A stretch of 64,000 nucleotides of DNA from Tragulus kanchil (GCA_022376925.1 JAIOJX010000004.1:992001-1056000), one strand, 5' to 3'; positions 50,566 through 62,961 are shown, counted from the stretch's first letter. The notes: generated from the sequence alone by a model not told the origin. Made by a program: numbers and translations.

Positions 50566-50632
50566 ACATTTCTTACATCTCACTGCACTGGCAAATGAGT
50601 TCTTAACCACTAACATTATCTAGGAAGCCCGC
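50566..50632 (-). mobile_element. tRNA-SINE head fragment beside L1-E
   Basis: Read on the minus strand: GGGCTTCCTAGATAATG, TTAGTGGTTAAGAACTC, then TTGCCAGTGCAGTGAGATG, a SINE-head layout. Repeated at 51664-51730 and 52820-52886. Confidence 0.5.
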
Positions 50633-50667
50633 CATGTGGCTCAATATCTCCCCGCCCAAAATAATAA

Positions 50668-51663
50668 CTGTCCTTGTGTTTAATTTGTGTCAGCTTCTTT
50701 AATATGTGTCTTGGTGTGTTTCTTCTCGGATTGATTCTGTATGGTACTCTTTGTGCTTCTTGGACTTGATGGACTATTTCTTTTCCCATGTTGGGGAAAT
50801 TTTCAACTAGAATCTCTTCAAAATTTTTGTCATAGCCTTTCTTTTTTTCTTCTTCTTCTGGAACCCCTATAATTCGAATATTGGTGCGTTTGATATTATG
50901 CCAGAGGTCTCTGAGGCTATCCTCTGCTCTTTTCATTCTTTGAGCTAGATTCTGTTTTTCAGCAGTTACTTCCACCATTCTATCTTCCAGCTCACTTATC
51001 TGGCCTTCTGTCTCAGATACTCTGCTCTTGATTCCTTCTACAGTGTTTTTCAGTTCAGCAATTGAGTTGTTTGTCTCTGTTACTTTTTTGGTAAGTTCTT
51101 GTATTTCTTTATTCAGTGTGTTAGTTGTGTCTTACAATTTCTCTGACATTATGTTTTCAGTTTCGTTGATCATCTTTACTATTATTCTTCTGAAATCACT
51201 TTCAGAAAGTTTGTGCAAATTCTCTTCATTGATTTGATCTTGTGTGTTTGTAGATTGTTCCTTCACTTTGTGGTATTTCTCTGCCGTTTCATTGTTATTA
51301 TTAATGTTTTAACTGACTCTGTTTGGGATTTCCTTTTCCCAGACTTTGAGTTACGTCTGTTGGTGTCTGTTGTTTGGACGGGGCTTCTTATTCTGGGTGA
51401 TGCTGGTGGTTGGGTGATGTCAGGACTTGCATACGAGTGATTATCTTTGTTTGTGTTCTCACTTGTATAGTGCTCTCTAGTGTTAGGCGTTCTCTATTAT
51501 TGTAGAGTTTTGGAGTCAGTGCTCCTTCCCTAAAGCCCTGGGGCTTGTTGCCATCTTGTTGTGGCTTCTCCTTTGTTCTTCAATGTGGGATATCTCTTTT
51601 GTGATCAGATCCAACCTCCTCCTTTGGATGGTTTCCCAGGAACTCGTTGCAATTCCTGAACCC
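50668..51663 (-). mobile_element. Repeated 5' part of L1-E
   Basis: Same as 49570-50565; present again through duplication 16. A third piece of the 5' UTR lies at 52707-52819 through duplication 17. Confidence 0.88.
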
Positions 51664-53812
51664 ACATTTCTTACATCTCACTGCACTGGCAAATGAGTTC
51701 TTAACCACTAACATTATCTAGGAAGCCCGCCATGTGGCTCAATATCTCCCCCGCCCAAAATATAACAAAAACAATGGGGACAAGGTCTAAACACACATTT
51801 CTCCAAAGAAAACATAGAAATGGCCAATAAAGGCACAAATAAAAGAATAAATGCTCAACATCACTAATTATCAGAGAAACACAAATCAAAAACTACAGTG
51901 AAGCATCCCCTCATACTAATCAGAATGGGTATCATCAAAAAAGTCTGTAAACAACAAATGCTGGAGAGAATGTAGAGAAAATGGAATACTCCTGCACTGT
52001 TGTTGGGAATGTGAATTGGTATAATCATTATGGCAAGAAAAAAAAAATGGAGGTTCCTTAAAAAACTAAGAGAACTACCAAATGCTTCAGAAATCTTACT
52101 CCAGGCTTATATCTGAATAAAACCATAATTCAAAAAGATACATGCACCCCGATGTTAATTGCAGCATTATTTACAGCAAGAAGACATGGAAGCAAACTAA
52201 ATGTCCATCCACAGAGGAATGAATAAAGTGTGGTACATTATACCATGGAGTGTACGCAACCATTAAAAAAGAATGAAATAATGCCATTTGAAGCAACATG
52301 GATGGATGTATAGATTACCAACTAAGTGAAGTAAATATATATATATATAGCACCCAAATTTGGAATCTAATTTTTTAAAAAATGATACAAATGAACAATT
52401 TTACAAACAAGAAACAGACTCAAACTTAGCTTCACCAAAGGGGAAACACAGCAGTGGAGGAAGGGGGGCAGTTAAACCTAGGGATTAACACATACACACT
52501 ATATATAAAATAGATAAGCAACAGTAAATTCTACTCAATATTATGTGAAAACTTACATGAGAAAAGAATCTTGAAAAGAATGAATGCATGTATAAGTGAA
52601 TCACTTTGCTGTATACCTGAAAATAGTACAGCATTATAAATGAATTATAATCCAGTATACATCTTGAAAAATAGTACAGCTATTTGTTCAGTCCAACCCC
52701 CCAACCCCATCTTGTTGTGGCTTCTCCTTTGTTCTTCAATGTGGGATATCTCTTTTGTGATCAGATCCAACCTCCTCCTTTGGATGGTTTCCCAGGAACT
52801 CGTTGCAATTCCTGAACCCACATTTCTTACATCTCACTGCACTGGCAAATGAGTTCTTAACCACTAACATTATCTAGGAAGCCCGCCATGTGGCTCAATA
52901 TCTCCCCCGCCCAAAATATAACAAAAACAATGGGGACAAGGTCTAAACACACATTTCTCCAAAGAAAACATAGAAATGGCCAATAAAGGCACAAATAAAA
53001 GAATAAATGCTCAACATCACTAATTATCAGAGAAACACAAATCAAAAACTACAGTGAAGCATCCCCTCATACTAATCAGAATGGGTATCATCAAAAAAGT
53101 CTGTAAACAACAAATGCTGGAGAGAATGTAGAGAAAATGGAATACTCCTGCACTGTTGTTGGGAATGTGAATTGGTATAATCATTATGGCAAGAAAAAAA
53201 TGGAGGTTCCTTAAAAAACTAAGAGAACTACCAAATGCTTCAGAAATCTTACTCCAGGCTTATATCTGAATAAAACCATAATTCAAAAAGATACATGCAC
53301 CCCGATGTTAATTGCAGCATTATTTACAGCAAGAAGACATGGAAGCAAACTAAATGTCCATCCACAGAGGAATGAATAAAGTGTGGTACATTATACCATG
53401 GAGTGTACGCAACCATTAAAAAAGAATGAAATAATGCCATTTGAAGCAACATGGATGGATGTATAGATTACCAACTAAGTGAAGTAAATATATATATATA
53501 TAGCACCCAAATTTGGAATCTAATTTTTTAAAAAATGATACAAATGAACAATTTTTACAAACAAGAAACAGACTCAAACTTAGCTTCACCAAAGGGGAAA
53601 CACAGCAGTGGAGGAAGGGGGGCAGTTAAACCTAGGGATTAACACATACACACTATATATAAAATAGATAAGCAACAGTAAATTCTACTCAATATTATGT
53701 GAAAACTTACATGAGAAAAGAATCTTGAAAAGAATGAATGCATGTATAAGTGAATCACTTTGCTGTATACCTGAAAATAGTACAGCATTATAAATGAATT
53801 ATAATCCAGTAA
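51551..53812. repeat. Tandem duplication 17, period 1156
   Basis: Copy A 51551-52706 and copy B 52707-53812. The end of copy A (52659-52706) is a disordered reading of 53812-53850. One A-run differs (nine versus seven A). Confidence 0.92.
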
Positions 53813-53815
53813 ATT
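51735..53815 (+). mobile_element. L1-I: ancient L1, right part (3' end)
   Basis: Continues the ORF2 sequence cut at 42467: ACACATTTCTCCAAAGAAAA, TCAGAATGGGTATCATC, a CAACAAATGCTGGAGAG segment, and the 3' UTR ending GCTGTATACCTGAAAATAG, then AATGAATTATAATCCAGTA. An ATATATATAT tract occurs in the UTR. It is doubled by duplication 17. Confidence 0.82.
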
Positions 53816-55429
53816 TGAAAAAAAATTTAGTCCTGTCCATCTTGGAAAAATAAAGCTCATGTTCATCCCAGTAAATTCCCCTAGCTTATTCATCTACATA
53901 AAAGGAAGCCATTTATAAATAGAGGACTGATAATTCAGAAATATATTTTGATACAGGGGAACAGTTAAATAATAACACAAGGCAGGTAAGAGGAAAATGC
54001 AGAATGTAGTAAGTTCTATCATTGAGTTCTAAAACACTGACCTAATTTAAACAAGTCAAGAGCACAGAGAAAGAGAAGGAAGCTGCTACTCAGAATCGTA
54101 AGAGACATCAGTATTTAGAGTGGACTTTCTTTGGATTCTTACTCAAACTCTAAAAATCAGCATGTTTGACACAATAGGGCAATATGATTACAAAACATCT
54201 ATCATTTTAGATGATACAAAAGAATTATTGTTAAAGCTAAGTGTGTGAATCTCAGTAAGATTATTAAGAAAATATTTCTCTATGAGACATGCCAGTTGAA
54301 GCTGTAGGAATGAAATGACAGTGACTGGAACACTTTACAATACTTCAGGATTTTTCAACAAAAAAAGGATAGGCAAGGCAAATGTGGCAATCTTGATAAT
54401 TACTGATTCATATAATAGGTATATATGAGTTCATTATGTTATTTTCTATACTTTTGTGTATATTTAAACCTTTTGTAATAAAACATATTAATATAAAAAA
54501 GGTTATTATAAACATGCTACTTTTATCAAAGTTATATGACTCCAGTAAAAATTCCAGTGAGATTATATTTTAGTGGACTAGATTCAGTGTCTCAAATATA
54601 TTCTTTAGGACACTCCCAAGAAAATCCAAGAACATGGTTTAAAAAAATGGATTTCTTTCTTCCTCCTTTACATATTACTCTATACTTATCAAATGGTTTA
54701 AAAACAAAAACAGAATCTTCCAATGCACTGCAGTTGCAAGGTAAAAATTGGGGTAAATGTAGGGTTGTTTCTGTTGGTAGAACAATCTAATTACCTAGGG
54801 AGGTAGTATTATGGAGAGATTAAGAGAGCTGACTGAAGAGAGGGAGATAGAGGGCAAACTCAAAGATTCTGCCAAAAAAGGCACAGGGTGTCACACAGGA
54901 TGTTCATGGCATTTGGTTTCAGATGATTACGTATAGTAAATTAAAGATAATAGTTCATTCTTTAAAATGAAATAAAACTTAAAAGTAATGGAGTATGGGT
55001 TTTAGAGTTAATTGTACCTGTGTTTGATCTTATCTCTGCCCATTAGTAGCTTTGTTAGTAGCTGGTTAGTCTCAATGAATGGATTTAGTCCTCTAAGCCT
55101 CAGTTTCTTTTTCCTTTACACAAGTTTCAGAGCTATATAAACCTCATGGGATTATTGTGAGGAATAAATATGATAGGGAATGTAAACCAAATAGACAGGT
55201 ACTGGCAAAAAGAAAGGAATGGATGAATGTATAAATCTTTAGGCAAGTTGATATGGAGAGAAGGATAGAAAGGTAAATGATAATTCCCAGAATTAGAAGG
55301 CAAGGGGGAAAAAATTTGGGCTAGTTCATCCTGAGTTTTCACTATTCAGTAAAGAAGAGGTGAAGTTTAATACTCAAAATAATGTGGTGAGGTGTGGTCT
55401 GAGAATTGAAAAAAAAAATGGATCAAAAA
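53816..55429. other. Unique DNA with an old L1 3' UTR fragment
   Basis: A plus-strand ancient L1 3' UTR-like piece lies at about 54340-54485 (GATAATTACTGATTCATAT, GAGTTCATTATGTTATTTTC, then TTTTGTAATAAAACATA). The rest is AT-rich with no gene signal. Confidence 0.5.
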
Positions 55430-57590
55430 AATTATATGCAGATAGGTGGCATAACTAGCTATCTGACATTAAATAAGTTTCTTTGGGAGTCTCGAGGGCC
55501 TAGATAAGTAGTGATAATAGCAGGATTGTAGAGTTCATTGTAGGGAATTTGTTCTATCTTTGCTCCACAGCCAGGGTCTGGAGAAGGAAAATAGGATGTT
55601 GAATTTATCCTAGCTATATGGAAGAATCAAGAGTAGGATGTCAAGAGAGTATGGTCATGCCAAGGGACTAATATAAAAGTCAATCTGTGGGACGCCGGCT
55701 GAGAAGGGAGACAAACAGCAGCAGCAAAAGGTGGACTGACTACTCTAGGAGAGTTTAAAGTGTGTGCGAGAGAAATTTTCCACACAATGGCAAATTTTCA
55801 GGCTTGCCTACATTAAGGTGGAGTGGAGGGAAGCAAATGAAGACATCAGAAGACTTATTATTATGAAAACATCAAAGATTATCAGTTGTGGCACTGAAGT
55901 TTCCCTGGTTGATGTCAGAAATCATGTCCTAGAAAGAACAGATAAACATTCCAAGAAGTAGGATGTGCTAAGTGACATCTGGAGGCAGAATCAGGAAAAT
56001 GAATCAGTCTCAAATCTGATGAAATGCAGATCAGATTGTCTTGAATGAGGCAATTAATTTCTTTGCAAAGGATCCAAATCAAAAACCACAAGTACAGTAC
56101 CTCTGGGTCTGTCCCTGCTTGCTGGAGCATGAAACATCAGAGGAGGTGGTTCTTGCCAATCAACTGGTCACTCAGTTGAGGAAGAAGCCCACCTCCTCTG
56201 CTCAACATATCCCTGGTCACAGACTCACGGAACAGTAACTTTGCTCAAGGCTAGCTGTGACCTCAGGCTGACTACAATAGGCTCAGATTTTGCAGCAAGT
56301 TCATTCAGGTAAATATCTCTTGGTCATCATCTGACATTCTTCTCTCTCTCCTCTGTTACTAAGTTTCCCCATATGTTGGTTTTCCTCCAGCACCCATCTT
56401 TTCTTTCCTCTGCATGGCTAATATGGATCACCCTCACTTCACCAACTACAATTTGGAGAAGACACAGAATCAGTAGAGTAGGGCATGAGGAAGTTGACTA
56501 AATGACTTGAAATTATATGCAGATAGGTGGCATAACTAGCTATCTGACATTAAATAAGTTTCTTTGGGAGTCTCGAGGGCCTAGATAAGTAGTGATAATA
56601 GCAGGATTGTAGAGTTCATTGTAGGGAATTTGTTCTATCTTTGCTCCACAGCCAGGGTCTGGAGAAGGAAAATAGGATGTTGAATTTATCCTAGCTATAT
56701 GGAAGAATCAAGAGTAGGATGTCAAGAGAGTATGGTCATGCCAAGGGACTAATATAAAAGTCAATCTGTGGGACGCCGGCTGAGAAGGGAGACAAACAGC
56801 AGCAGCAAAAGGTGGACTGACTACTCTAGGAGAGTTTAAAGTGTGTGCGAGAGAAATTTTCCACACAATGGCAAATTTTCAGGCTTGCCTACATTAAGGT
56901 GGAGTGGAGGGAAGCAAATGAAGACATCAGAAGACTTATTATTATGAAAACATCAAAGATTATCAGTTGTGGCACTGAAGTTTCCCTGGTTGATGTCAGA
57001 AATCATGTCCTAGAAAGAACAGATAAACATTCCAAGAAGTAGGATGTGCTAAGTGACATCTGGAGGCAGAATCAGGAAAATGAATCAGTCTCAAATCTGA
57101 TGAAATGCAGATCAGATTGTCTTGAATGAGGCAATTAATTTCTTTGCAAAGGATCCAAATCAAAAACCACAAGTACAGTACCTCTGGGTCTGTCCCTGCT
57201 TGCTGGAGCATGAAACATCAGAGGAGGTGGTTCTTGCCAATCAACTGGTCACTCAGTTGAGGAAGAAGCCCACCTCCTCTGCTCAACATATCCCTGGTCA
57301 CAGACTCACGGAACAGTAACTTTGCTCAAGGCTAGCTGTGACCTCAGGCTGACTACAATAGGCTCAGATTTTGCAGCAAGTTCATTCAGGTAAATATCTC
57401 TTGGTCATCATCTGACATTCTTCTCTCTCTCCTCTGTTACTAAGTTTCCCCATATGTTGGTTTTCCTCCAGCACCCATCTTTTCTTTCCTCTGCATGGCT
57501 AATATGGATCACCCTCACTTCACCAACTACAATTTGGAGAAGACACAGAATCAGTAGAGTAGGGCATGAGGAAGTTGACTAAATGACTTG
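55430..57590. repeat. Tandem duplication 18, period 1081
   Basis: Copy A 55430-56510 and copy B 56511-57590, in unique DNA. The copies look identical at almost every base. Confidence 0.94.
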
Positions 57591-57640
57591 GAAATTATCT
57601 TCTTCTTTGAAAATGGAATAATTTCCATTCTTATGAAAGA
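55430..57640. other. Unique DNA; no supported gene
   Basis: Plus frames of 65 codons at 55764-55961 and 56041-56238 (repeated 1081 bases on) have no recognisable motif. A GTAAAT donor-like site near 56310 and pyrimidine tracts near 56340 could hint at a non-coding exon, but nothing supports it firmly. Confidence 0.4.
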
Positions 57641-57654
57641 AGAGTTTGGGGCAC

Positions 57655-57995
57655 TGGTGGCCACTGGTGGTCCAGTGGGTAAGGACACCGCCTTGCAGTG
57701 CAAGAGGCACCAGTTCGATCCCTGGCCTGGGAAGATCCCACGTGCCGTGGAGCGACTGGACCGATGTGTCCAATTACCGAGCCGGAGCTCTGGAGCACAT
57801 GCGCCCAGAGCCGGTGCTCTGAGACAAAAGAGACCACCGCGATGGGAGGCCCACAGGAGCCAAAGAAGAAAAACGGATGAAAATAGAGAAATGAAAGACT
57901 AATAGAAGTGGCCCGCCCGCTCCCCTCCCATCCCAACCCGACTCCCGCCCAAAAATAAATAAATAAATAAATAAATCTCTAAAAAAAAAACAAAA
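57655..57995 (+). mobile_element. CHR-type SINE with (AAAT)n tail
   Basis: TGGTGGTCCAGTGGGTAAGG, CAGTTCGATCCCTGGCCTGG, the GAGCTCTGGAGCACATGCG block, GATGGGAGGCCCACAGGAGC, and an AAATAAATAAATAAATAAAT tail. It is the least decayed CHR-type copy here. Confidence 0.88.
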
Positions 57996-58911
57996 CAAAA
58001 CAGTGCAAGAGTGATCCCTTTAAAAAAAAAAATAAAAAAAGAAAGAAAGAAGAATTTGGCTAAAGAAAATGGTAATTTAATACAGTTAAACTTCTTACAT
58101 TGACATTAGTATCGGTTGATATTCTCAATATCCTATGATATTTACACTTTTTCTGAGGCTCACACTTCTAAAAAATGTTGAAGCCAGAACTTGATCTCAC
58201 TGATAGATATCATCAAAATAATGTATACCTATATATGAATCAAAAAAGATAAATATCAATTATCCTGATTTATATATCAGGAAAGATATACATAATTTTT
58301 ATGACCTTTGGACCAACAACCCCATTTTCAACCTATGCATTTGAGCACTTGTAACTGGGCTGGAAGAAGAAACTTAGCTAGGAAATGAAGGCTTTCAGTA
58401 TGGGAGAAACTGTCTACCTCAGGTAATCAAGCAATGTGCATTATAAAGTGACACATCCCTGATTATGCAGGATGGTCCTCAATGCACACCTGGTTTCCCA
58501 GAAATCTTATCAATTCTTGGAGTATTCATATTCATTAACCTGAGTGTGCCACTTCAGAAGATATTAGGATGAACCTATTTATATGTAACACACCTATGGT
58601 CAGTCTTAGTGAGAGCCCTGAGGCTTCTTTTCCAAGCCAAAACAGGGATTGTATTAGTGTAATGGTTGCTGGTAGGGGGAAAAAAGTTCTTTTAATGGTT
58701 TTCTTTCCTTTTTAAAGCAGAAGAACCTCCTTAGGCATGAATCCCTAGAAACCAGGCCAGTTTCAGACCACCATGGCCAAGTTTATAGCCAAGTTCAATT
58801 CATAGTGGTGGGTTCTCTTGCGTTGGAAAAGCCAGTCATGCAAGGGATGATGAATAAACTACCTTGAGCATTTCTACAGGCCTCACCAAGTAGGACATTA
58901 GAAGAGATCAA
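57996..58911 (+). other. SPINK13 5' flank; promoter not resolved
   Basis: About 0.9 kb separates a CHR-type SINE tail from the SPINK13 start codon. It is unique AT-rich DNA with short A runs near 58020-58050. A weak TATA-like AATAAA string lies near 58850, about 60 bases before the ATG, but I cannot assign a transcription start. There is no CpG-rich stretch, which fits a tissue-restricted gene. Confidence 0.4.
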
Positions 58912-58981
58912 ATGGCTGTTTCTCCCTGCATGACCATATTTTTCCTGGTGTCCTCTACTTTGGCACATGTGGTTTTCTCAG
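58912..58981 (+). CDS. SPINK13: SPINK13 coding exon 1 (signal peptide)
   Basis: This is the first coding exon of a secreted Kazal-type serine protease inhibitor. It encodes 23 residues plus one base: a short N-terminus (MAVSPCM) and a hydrophobic core (TIFFLVSSTLAHVVFS), which is a typical secretory signal peptide. It ends at a strong GTAAGC donor at 58982, in phase 1. The start is the only ATG placed ahead of the hydrophobic core; the base at -3 is C and +4 is G, so the context is moderate. The identification rests on the match I recall to mammalian SPINK13 (shared IFFLV-S-TL-HV-FS pattern) together with the downstream exons. SPINK13 belongs to the SPINK cluster, whose secreted inhibitors are often epididymal or epithelial; that is family knowledge, not visible here. 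No clear promoter was recognised. The open frame runs on into intron 1, but that extension is not exonic. Confidence 0.85.
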
Positions 58982-59145
58982 GTAAGCAAACTTACAGGTT
59001 TTGGGAGGGAAACATCTGTTTGACTTTTAATTGTAGGAAAGAAAAAGACATTTGTGACTGGATGGGAAAAGCTTTGCTGAAACATAGGCCTTTGGGCTTG
59101 ATAATACAAACTGTCTATCAATTGGGCATCACTATTGGAAAGGGA

Positions 59146-59350
59146 GAACTTTTCCCTGGTGACTCAGCAGTAAAAGAATCTGCTGCTAATTCAGGAGATG
59201 TGGGTCAGGAAGATCCCCTGGAGAAATAATGTCACCCCACTTCTGTATTCTTGCCTGAAAAATCCCATGAACAGAGGAGCCTGGTGGGCTACTGTCCACG
59301 GGGTCACAAAGAATTGTACACGACCGAATCAACTGAGCACACATGCATGC
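59146..59350 (+). mobile_element. Bov-tA SINE in SPINK13 intron 1
   Basis: CTTTTCCCTGGTGACTCAGC head, GGTCAGGAAGATCCCCTGGA, the AACAGAGGAGCCTGGTGGGC block and a CACGACCGAATCAACTGAGC tail. The duplicate is at 60334-60538. Confidence 0.9.
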
Positions 59351-60135
59351 ACATAATTCATGAGTCAAGAAAAATCAAAGTGCAATTTAAAATTATTTTG
59401 AACATGACAAAAATGAAACAAAATGGACAAAAGTTTAGGTTCAAAGAAGTGTCACTACTTCCAATACCCTTTTCTTTCTACTGTATTTCATCCTTCTTTA
59501 TGTAACCAATCTTCTTAGTCTCTAGTTTATTTTATCTGGTTTTATTTGCTCAAATAAACATACACATGTACATTTTGTTGTTCTTCCTACTTTCTTGCAT
59601 AAAAGATAACATTCTATAGGTACCTACTTGCATCCTGCTTTTCCCAATTTAAGAATGTCTTGAAAATCAATATCAGTTCACAGGGATTTCCTCATTCTTT
59701 TATACAACTGCATAAAACCATTGGAAGGGTGTACCAAAATTTATTGTTAGTCTTAGGTGTATGAGCATTAATTTGGGTCCAGTACTCTGCTATAAAAAAA
59801 ACAATGCTGCAATAAATAATCTTATACATATGTATTTTTCTATTGTTGGAAGCTTATCTTCAGGGTACATTCCTTGAATTGCAGTTGAATATGAATGCAA
59901 AGTAGTTTTGTTCAATGTTGCCAAATTTCACCTCATAAAAGTTGTGTCAATTTGCATTCCCACCAGTAATAGCTGGTATTTCAGTACAATTTTAATTAGC
60001 ATTTGTCTTATCATACTGCATTTACATATCATTTACAAAGTTAAGGTTCATTTCCATACCTCTGGGGTTTATGTGTATGAACCCTTTATGACAGGTGCTG
60101 CAAATATTTTTTCAAGATTATCAGAATATTTGGAA

Positions 60136-60169
60136 GTGTCCTCTACTTTGGCACATGTGGTTTTCTCAG
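60136..60169 (+). other. Partial copy of SPINK13 exon 1, no start codon
   Basis: This repeats the last 34 nt of exon 1 with its donor (GTAAGC at 60170), 1188 bases downstream of the original. It begins abruptly at a tandem-duplication junction, so it lacks the ATG and the first 12 codons, and it has no convincing acceptor. It is almost certainly a by-product of the false duplication and should not be annotated as an exon. Confidence 0.85.
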
Positions 60170-61774
60170 GTAAGCAAACTTACAGGTTTTGGGAGGGAAA
60201 CATCTGTTTGACTTTTAATTGTAGGAAAGAAAAAGACATTTGTGACTGGATGGGAAAAGCTTTGCTGAAACATAGGCCTTTGGGCTTGATAATACAAACT
60301 GTCTATCAATTGGGCATCACTATTGGAAAGGGAGAACTTTTCCCTGGTGACTCAGCAGTAAAAGAATCTGCTGCTAATTCAGGAGATGTGGGTCAGGAAG
60401 ATCCCCTGGAGAAATAATGTCACCCCACTTCTGTATTCTTGCCTGAAAAATCCCATGAACAGAGGAGCCTGGTGGGCTACTGTCCACGGGGTCACAAAGA
60501 ATTGTACACGACCGAATCAACTGAGCACACATGCATGCACATAATTCATGAGTCAAGAAAAATCAAAGTGCAATTTAAAATTATTTTGAACATGACAAAA
60601 ATGAAACAAAATGGACAAAAGTTTAGGTTCAAAGAAGTGTCACTACTTCCAATACCCTTTTCTTTCTACTGTATTTCATCCTTCTTTATGTAACCAATCT
60701 TCTTAGTCTCTAGTTTATTTTATCTGGTTTTATTTGCTCAAATAAACATACACATGTACATTTTGTTGTTCTTCCTACTTTCTTGCATAAAAGATAACAT
60801 TCTATAGGTACCTACTTGCATCCTGCTTTTCCCAATTTAAGAATGTCTTGAAAATCAATATCAGTTCACAGGGATTTCCTCATTCTTTTATACAACTGCA
60901 TAAAACCATTGGAAGGGTGTACCAAAATTTATTGTTAGTCTTAGGTGTATGAGCATTAATTTGGGTCCAGTACTCTGCTATAAAAAAAACAATGCTGCAA
61001 TAAATAATCTTATACATATGTATTTTTCTATTGTTGGAAGCTTATCTTCAGGGTACATTCCTTGAATTGCAGTTGAATATGAATGCAAAGTAGTTTTGTT
61101 CAATGTTGCCAAATTTCACCTCATAAAAGTTGTGTCAATTTGCATTCCCACCAGTAATAGCTGGTATTTCAGTACAATTTTAATTAGCATTTGTCTTATC
61201 ATACTGCATTTACATATCATTTACAAAGTTAAGGTTCATTTCCATACCTCTGGGGTTTATGTGTATGAACCCTTTATGACAGGTGCTGCAAATATTTTTT
61301 CCAGATTATCAGAAATTTTTAGTTCATATTTTGCCATTGGAAAAATTACTTTTATTTGGATGCAAAAAGTGTATCCATTCTTTCTGTTATTGCACAGAGA
61401 TTAATGGATCATAATCAGAAAGTCTTTCCTATGTAAAGATTAAAGAACAATCCAGTTATATTATATTTTGATCTCTATATAATTTTGTTTTTAATGCTTA
61501 CACCATACAACCCCAAATGGTTTTTACTCTTTAATCAATGACATAGCAAATTTAAAACTGAGATCAGAACTGTGAAAAGAAATAGAGAATAATTAAATGG
61601 ATGAAGTTGTTAAGGAAGGAATACCAGCCACAAATTTTGTTGTCATAAATTATTTTGTATACTTTGTACAAATAAGTAATTACATTACATTTCTTTATTC
61701 AGTCAGTAACTTCAGTAAGTAAAATCAAATTACATGGAGGACTATTAACCTATTGTGTCTCTACTTACTTGCAG

Positions 61775-61812
61775 AATTCTTCAAACCTCATGATTATTCT
61801 AAATGGCCAGCG
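61775..61812 (+). CDS. SPINK13: SPINK13 coding exon 2 (linker exon, copy A)
   Basis: A 38-nt exon is bounded by a pyrimidine-rich tract and CAG acceptor ending at 61774 and a GTAAAT donor at 61813. Joined to the phase-1 end of exon 1, it encodes EFFKPHDYSKWPA and leaves phase 0, exactly what the next exon needs. The residues form the spacer between signal peptide and Kazal domain; the aromatic/basic layout ending in W-P is what I recall for SPINK13. An almost identical copy lies 1149 bases downstream (62924-62961) because the whole segment is tandemly duplicated. Since 38 is not a multiple of 3, including both copies would shift the frame, so only one can be used. Confidence 0.8.
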
Positions 61813-62039
61813 GTAAATTTAGATTTCTCAGTTCTGAACTCTGATTTCAATCTGATCACTCTCTTGACATGAGAGACCTAAAACTTCATAGTGGTAAAGT
61901 AGAAGTTTTCTATGTGATTTTGGGCATGTATCCTAATCTCTTCAGGCTTAAATTTACCCCCATGTAATAGTAAAATACATCTCTGAACATTAAATGAAAT
62001 AATACCTGTCACTTGTCCAAGGCCACAAAGTTTAATGGT

Positions 62040-62262
62040 ACAATGGCTCAGTGGGTAAAGAATCCACCTGAAATCCAGGAGACACAGGAGACATGGGTTT
62101 GATCCCTGGGTTGAGAAGATCCCCTAGAAAAGGAAATGGCAACCCTCTCCAGTATTCTTGCCTGGGAAATCCCTTGGACAGAAGAATCTGGTGGGCTACA
62201 GTACAAAGAGTTGCTTAGAGTCAGACATGACTGCCATATAGAGCATCTAAGCACACATACAG
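62040..62262 (+). mobile_element. Bov-tA SINE in SPINK13 intron 2
   Basis: ATGGCTCAGTGGGTAAAG head, GGGTTTGATCCCTGG B box, AAGGAAATGGCAACCC, CTCCAGTATTCTTGCC and a GTCAGACATGACTG tail. It is the least decayed Bov-tA in the window. The duplicate is at 63189-63411. Confidence 0.92.
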
Positions 62263-62923
62263 AATTTAATTCCAATTCCAATATAGAACCCTCACTCTTA
62301 ACAACCACATTTAAACCTCTGCTTTCTAGAAGTTCACATAAATATCTCTACTCATAAGCTTCTAATAATGAGTTTCTGGTATTGGAACTCCGAGTTTAAA
62401 TGAAAACTTTGCATCGGGATTTAAGTTGAGTTACTACACTGTTTCTGACTTTGATTATCAGAAATTTTTAGTTCATATTTTGCCATTGGAAAAATTACTT
62501 TTATTTGGATGCAAAAAGTGTATCCATTCTTTCTGTTATTGCACAGAGATTAATGGATCATAATCAGAAAGTCTTTCCTATGTAAAGATTAAAGAACAAT
62601 CCAGTTATATTATATTTTGATCTCTATATAATTTTGTTTTTAATGCTTACACCATACAACCCCAAATGGTTTTTACTCTTTAATCAATGACATAGCAAAT
62701 TTAAAACTGAGATCAGAACTGTGAAAAGAAATAGAGAATAATTAAATGGATGAAGTTGTTAAGGAAGGAATACCAGCCACAAATTTTGTTGTCATAAATT
62801 ATTTTGTATACTTTGTACAAATAAGTAATTACATTACATTTCTTTATTCAGTCAGTAACTTCAGTAAGTAAAATCAAATTACATGGAGGACTATTAACCT
62901 ATTGTGTCTCTACTTACTTGCAG

Positions 62924-62961
62924 AATTCTTCAAACCTCATGATTATTCTAAATGGCCAGCG
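62924..62961 (+). other. Second copy of SPINK13 exon 2, probably a false duplication
   Basis: This repeats exon 2 with acceptor and donor intact (CAG at 62921-62923, GTAAAT at 62962). It lies in copy B of the 1149-bp tandem duplication starting at 62453. If the duplication is an assembly artefact, this and 61775-61812 are one exon. If real, the gene would have two alternative exon 2 copies, because double inclusion of 38 nt breaks the frame. Confidence 0.8.

Larger units (their letters stand above)
49570..51764. repeat. Tandem duplication 16, period 1098
   Basis: Copy A 49570-50667 and copy B 50668-51764. It covers the ORF1 N-terminal half, 5' UTR of L1-E and the flank. Confidence 0.93.
58948..61315. 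repeat. Tandem duplication 19, period 1188
   Basis: Copy A 58948-60135 and copy B 60136-61315. It begins inside SPINK13 exon 1 and includes the exon-1 donor and most of intron 1. The tail of copy A (60124-60135) departs from the true continuation at 61312. Confidence 0.94.
58982..61774 (+). other. SPINK13 intron 1 (inflated by a duplication)
   Basis: The intron between exons 1 and 2 is 2.8 kb as assembled, about 1.6 kb once the 1188-bp duplication is collapsed. It holds a Bov-tA SINE at about 59146-59350 (copy at 60334-60538) and an old minus-strand L1-like 3' fragment at about 59640-60065 (copy at 60828-61253), marked by tracts such as the CATTCCCACCAGTAATAG remnant. No extra exon was seen. 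Confidence 0.7.

Noticed and set aside
55764..56238. Two 65-codon frames as exons of a small gene
   Set aside because: No motif, no convincing splice pair in phase, and their repetition is due only to duplication 18.
58912..59229. Single-exon 105-codon protein from the SPINK13 start
   Set aside because: The frame reads through a strong splice donor at 58982 into intron and SINE sequence; exons 2 and 3 fit in phase and complete a Kazal domain.
59908..60417. 169-codon frame containing SSTLAHVVFSG as a second SPINK
   Set aside because: It runs from an old repeat across the junction at 60136 into the partial exon-1 copy; no start, acceptor or Kazal domain belongs to it.
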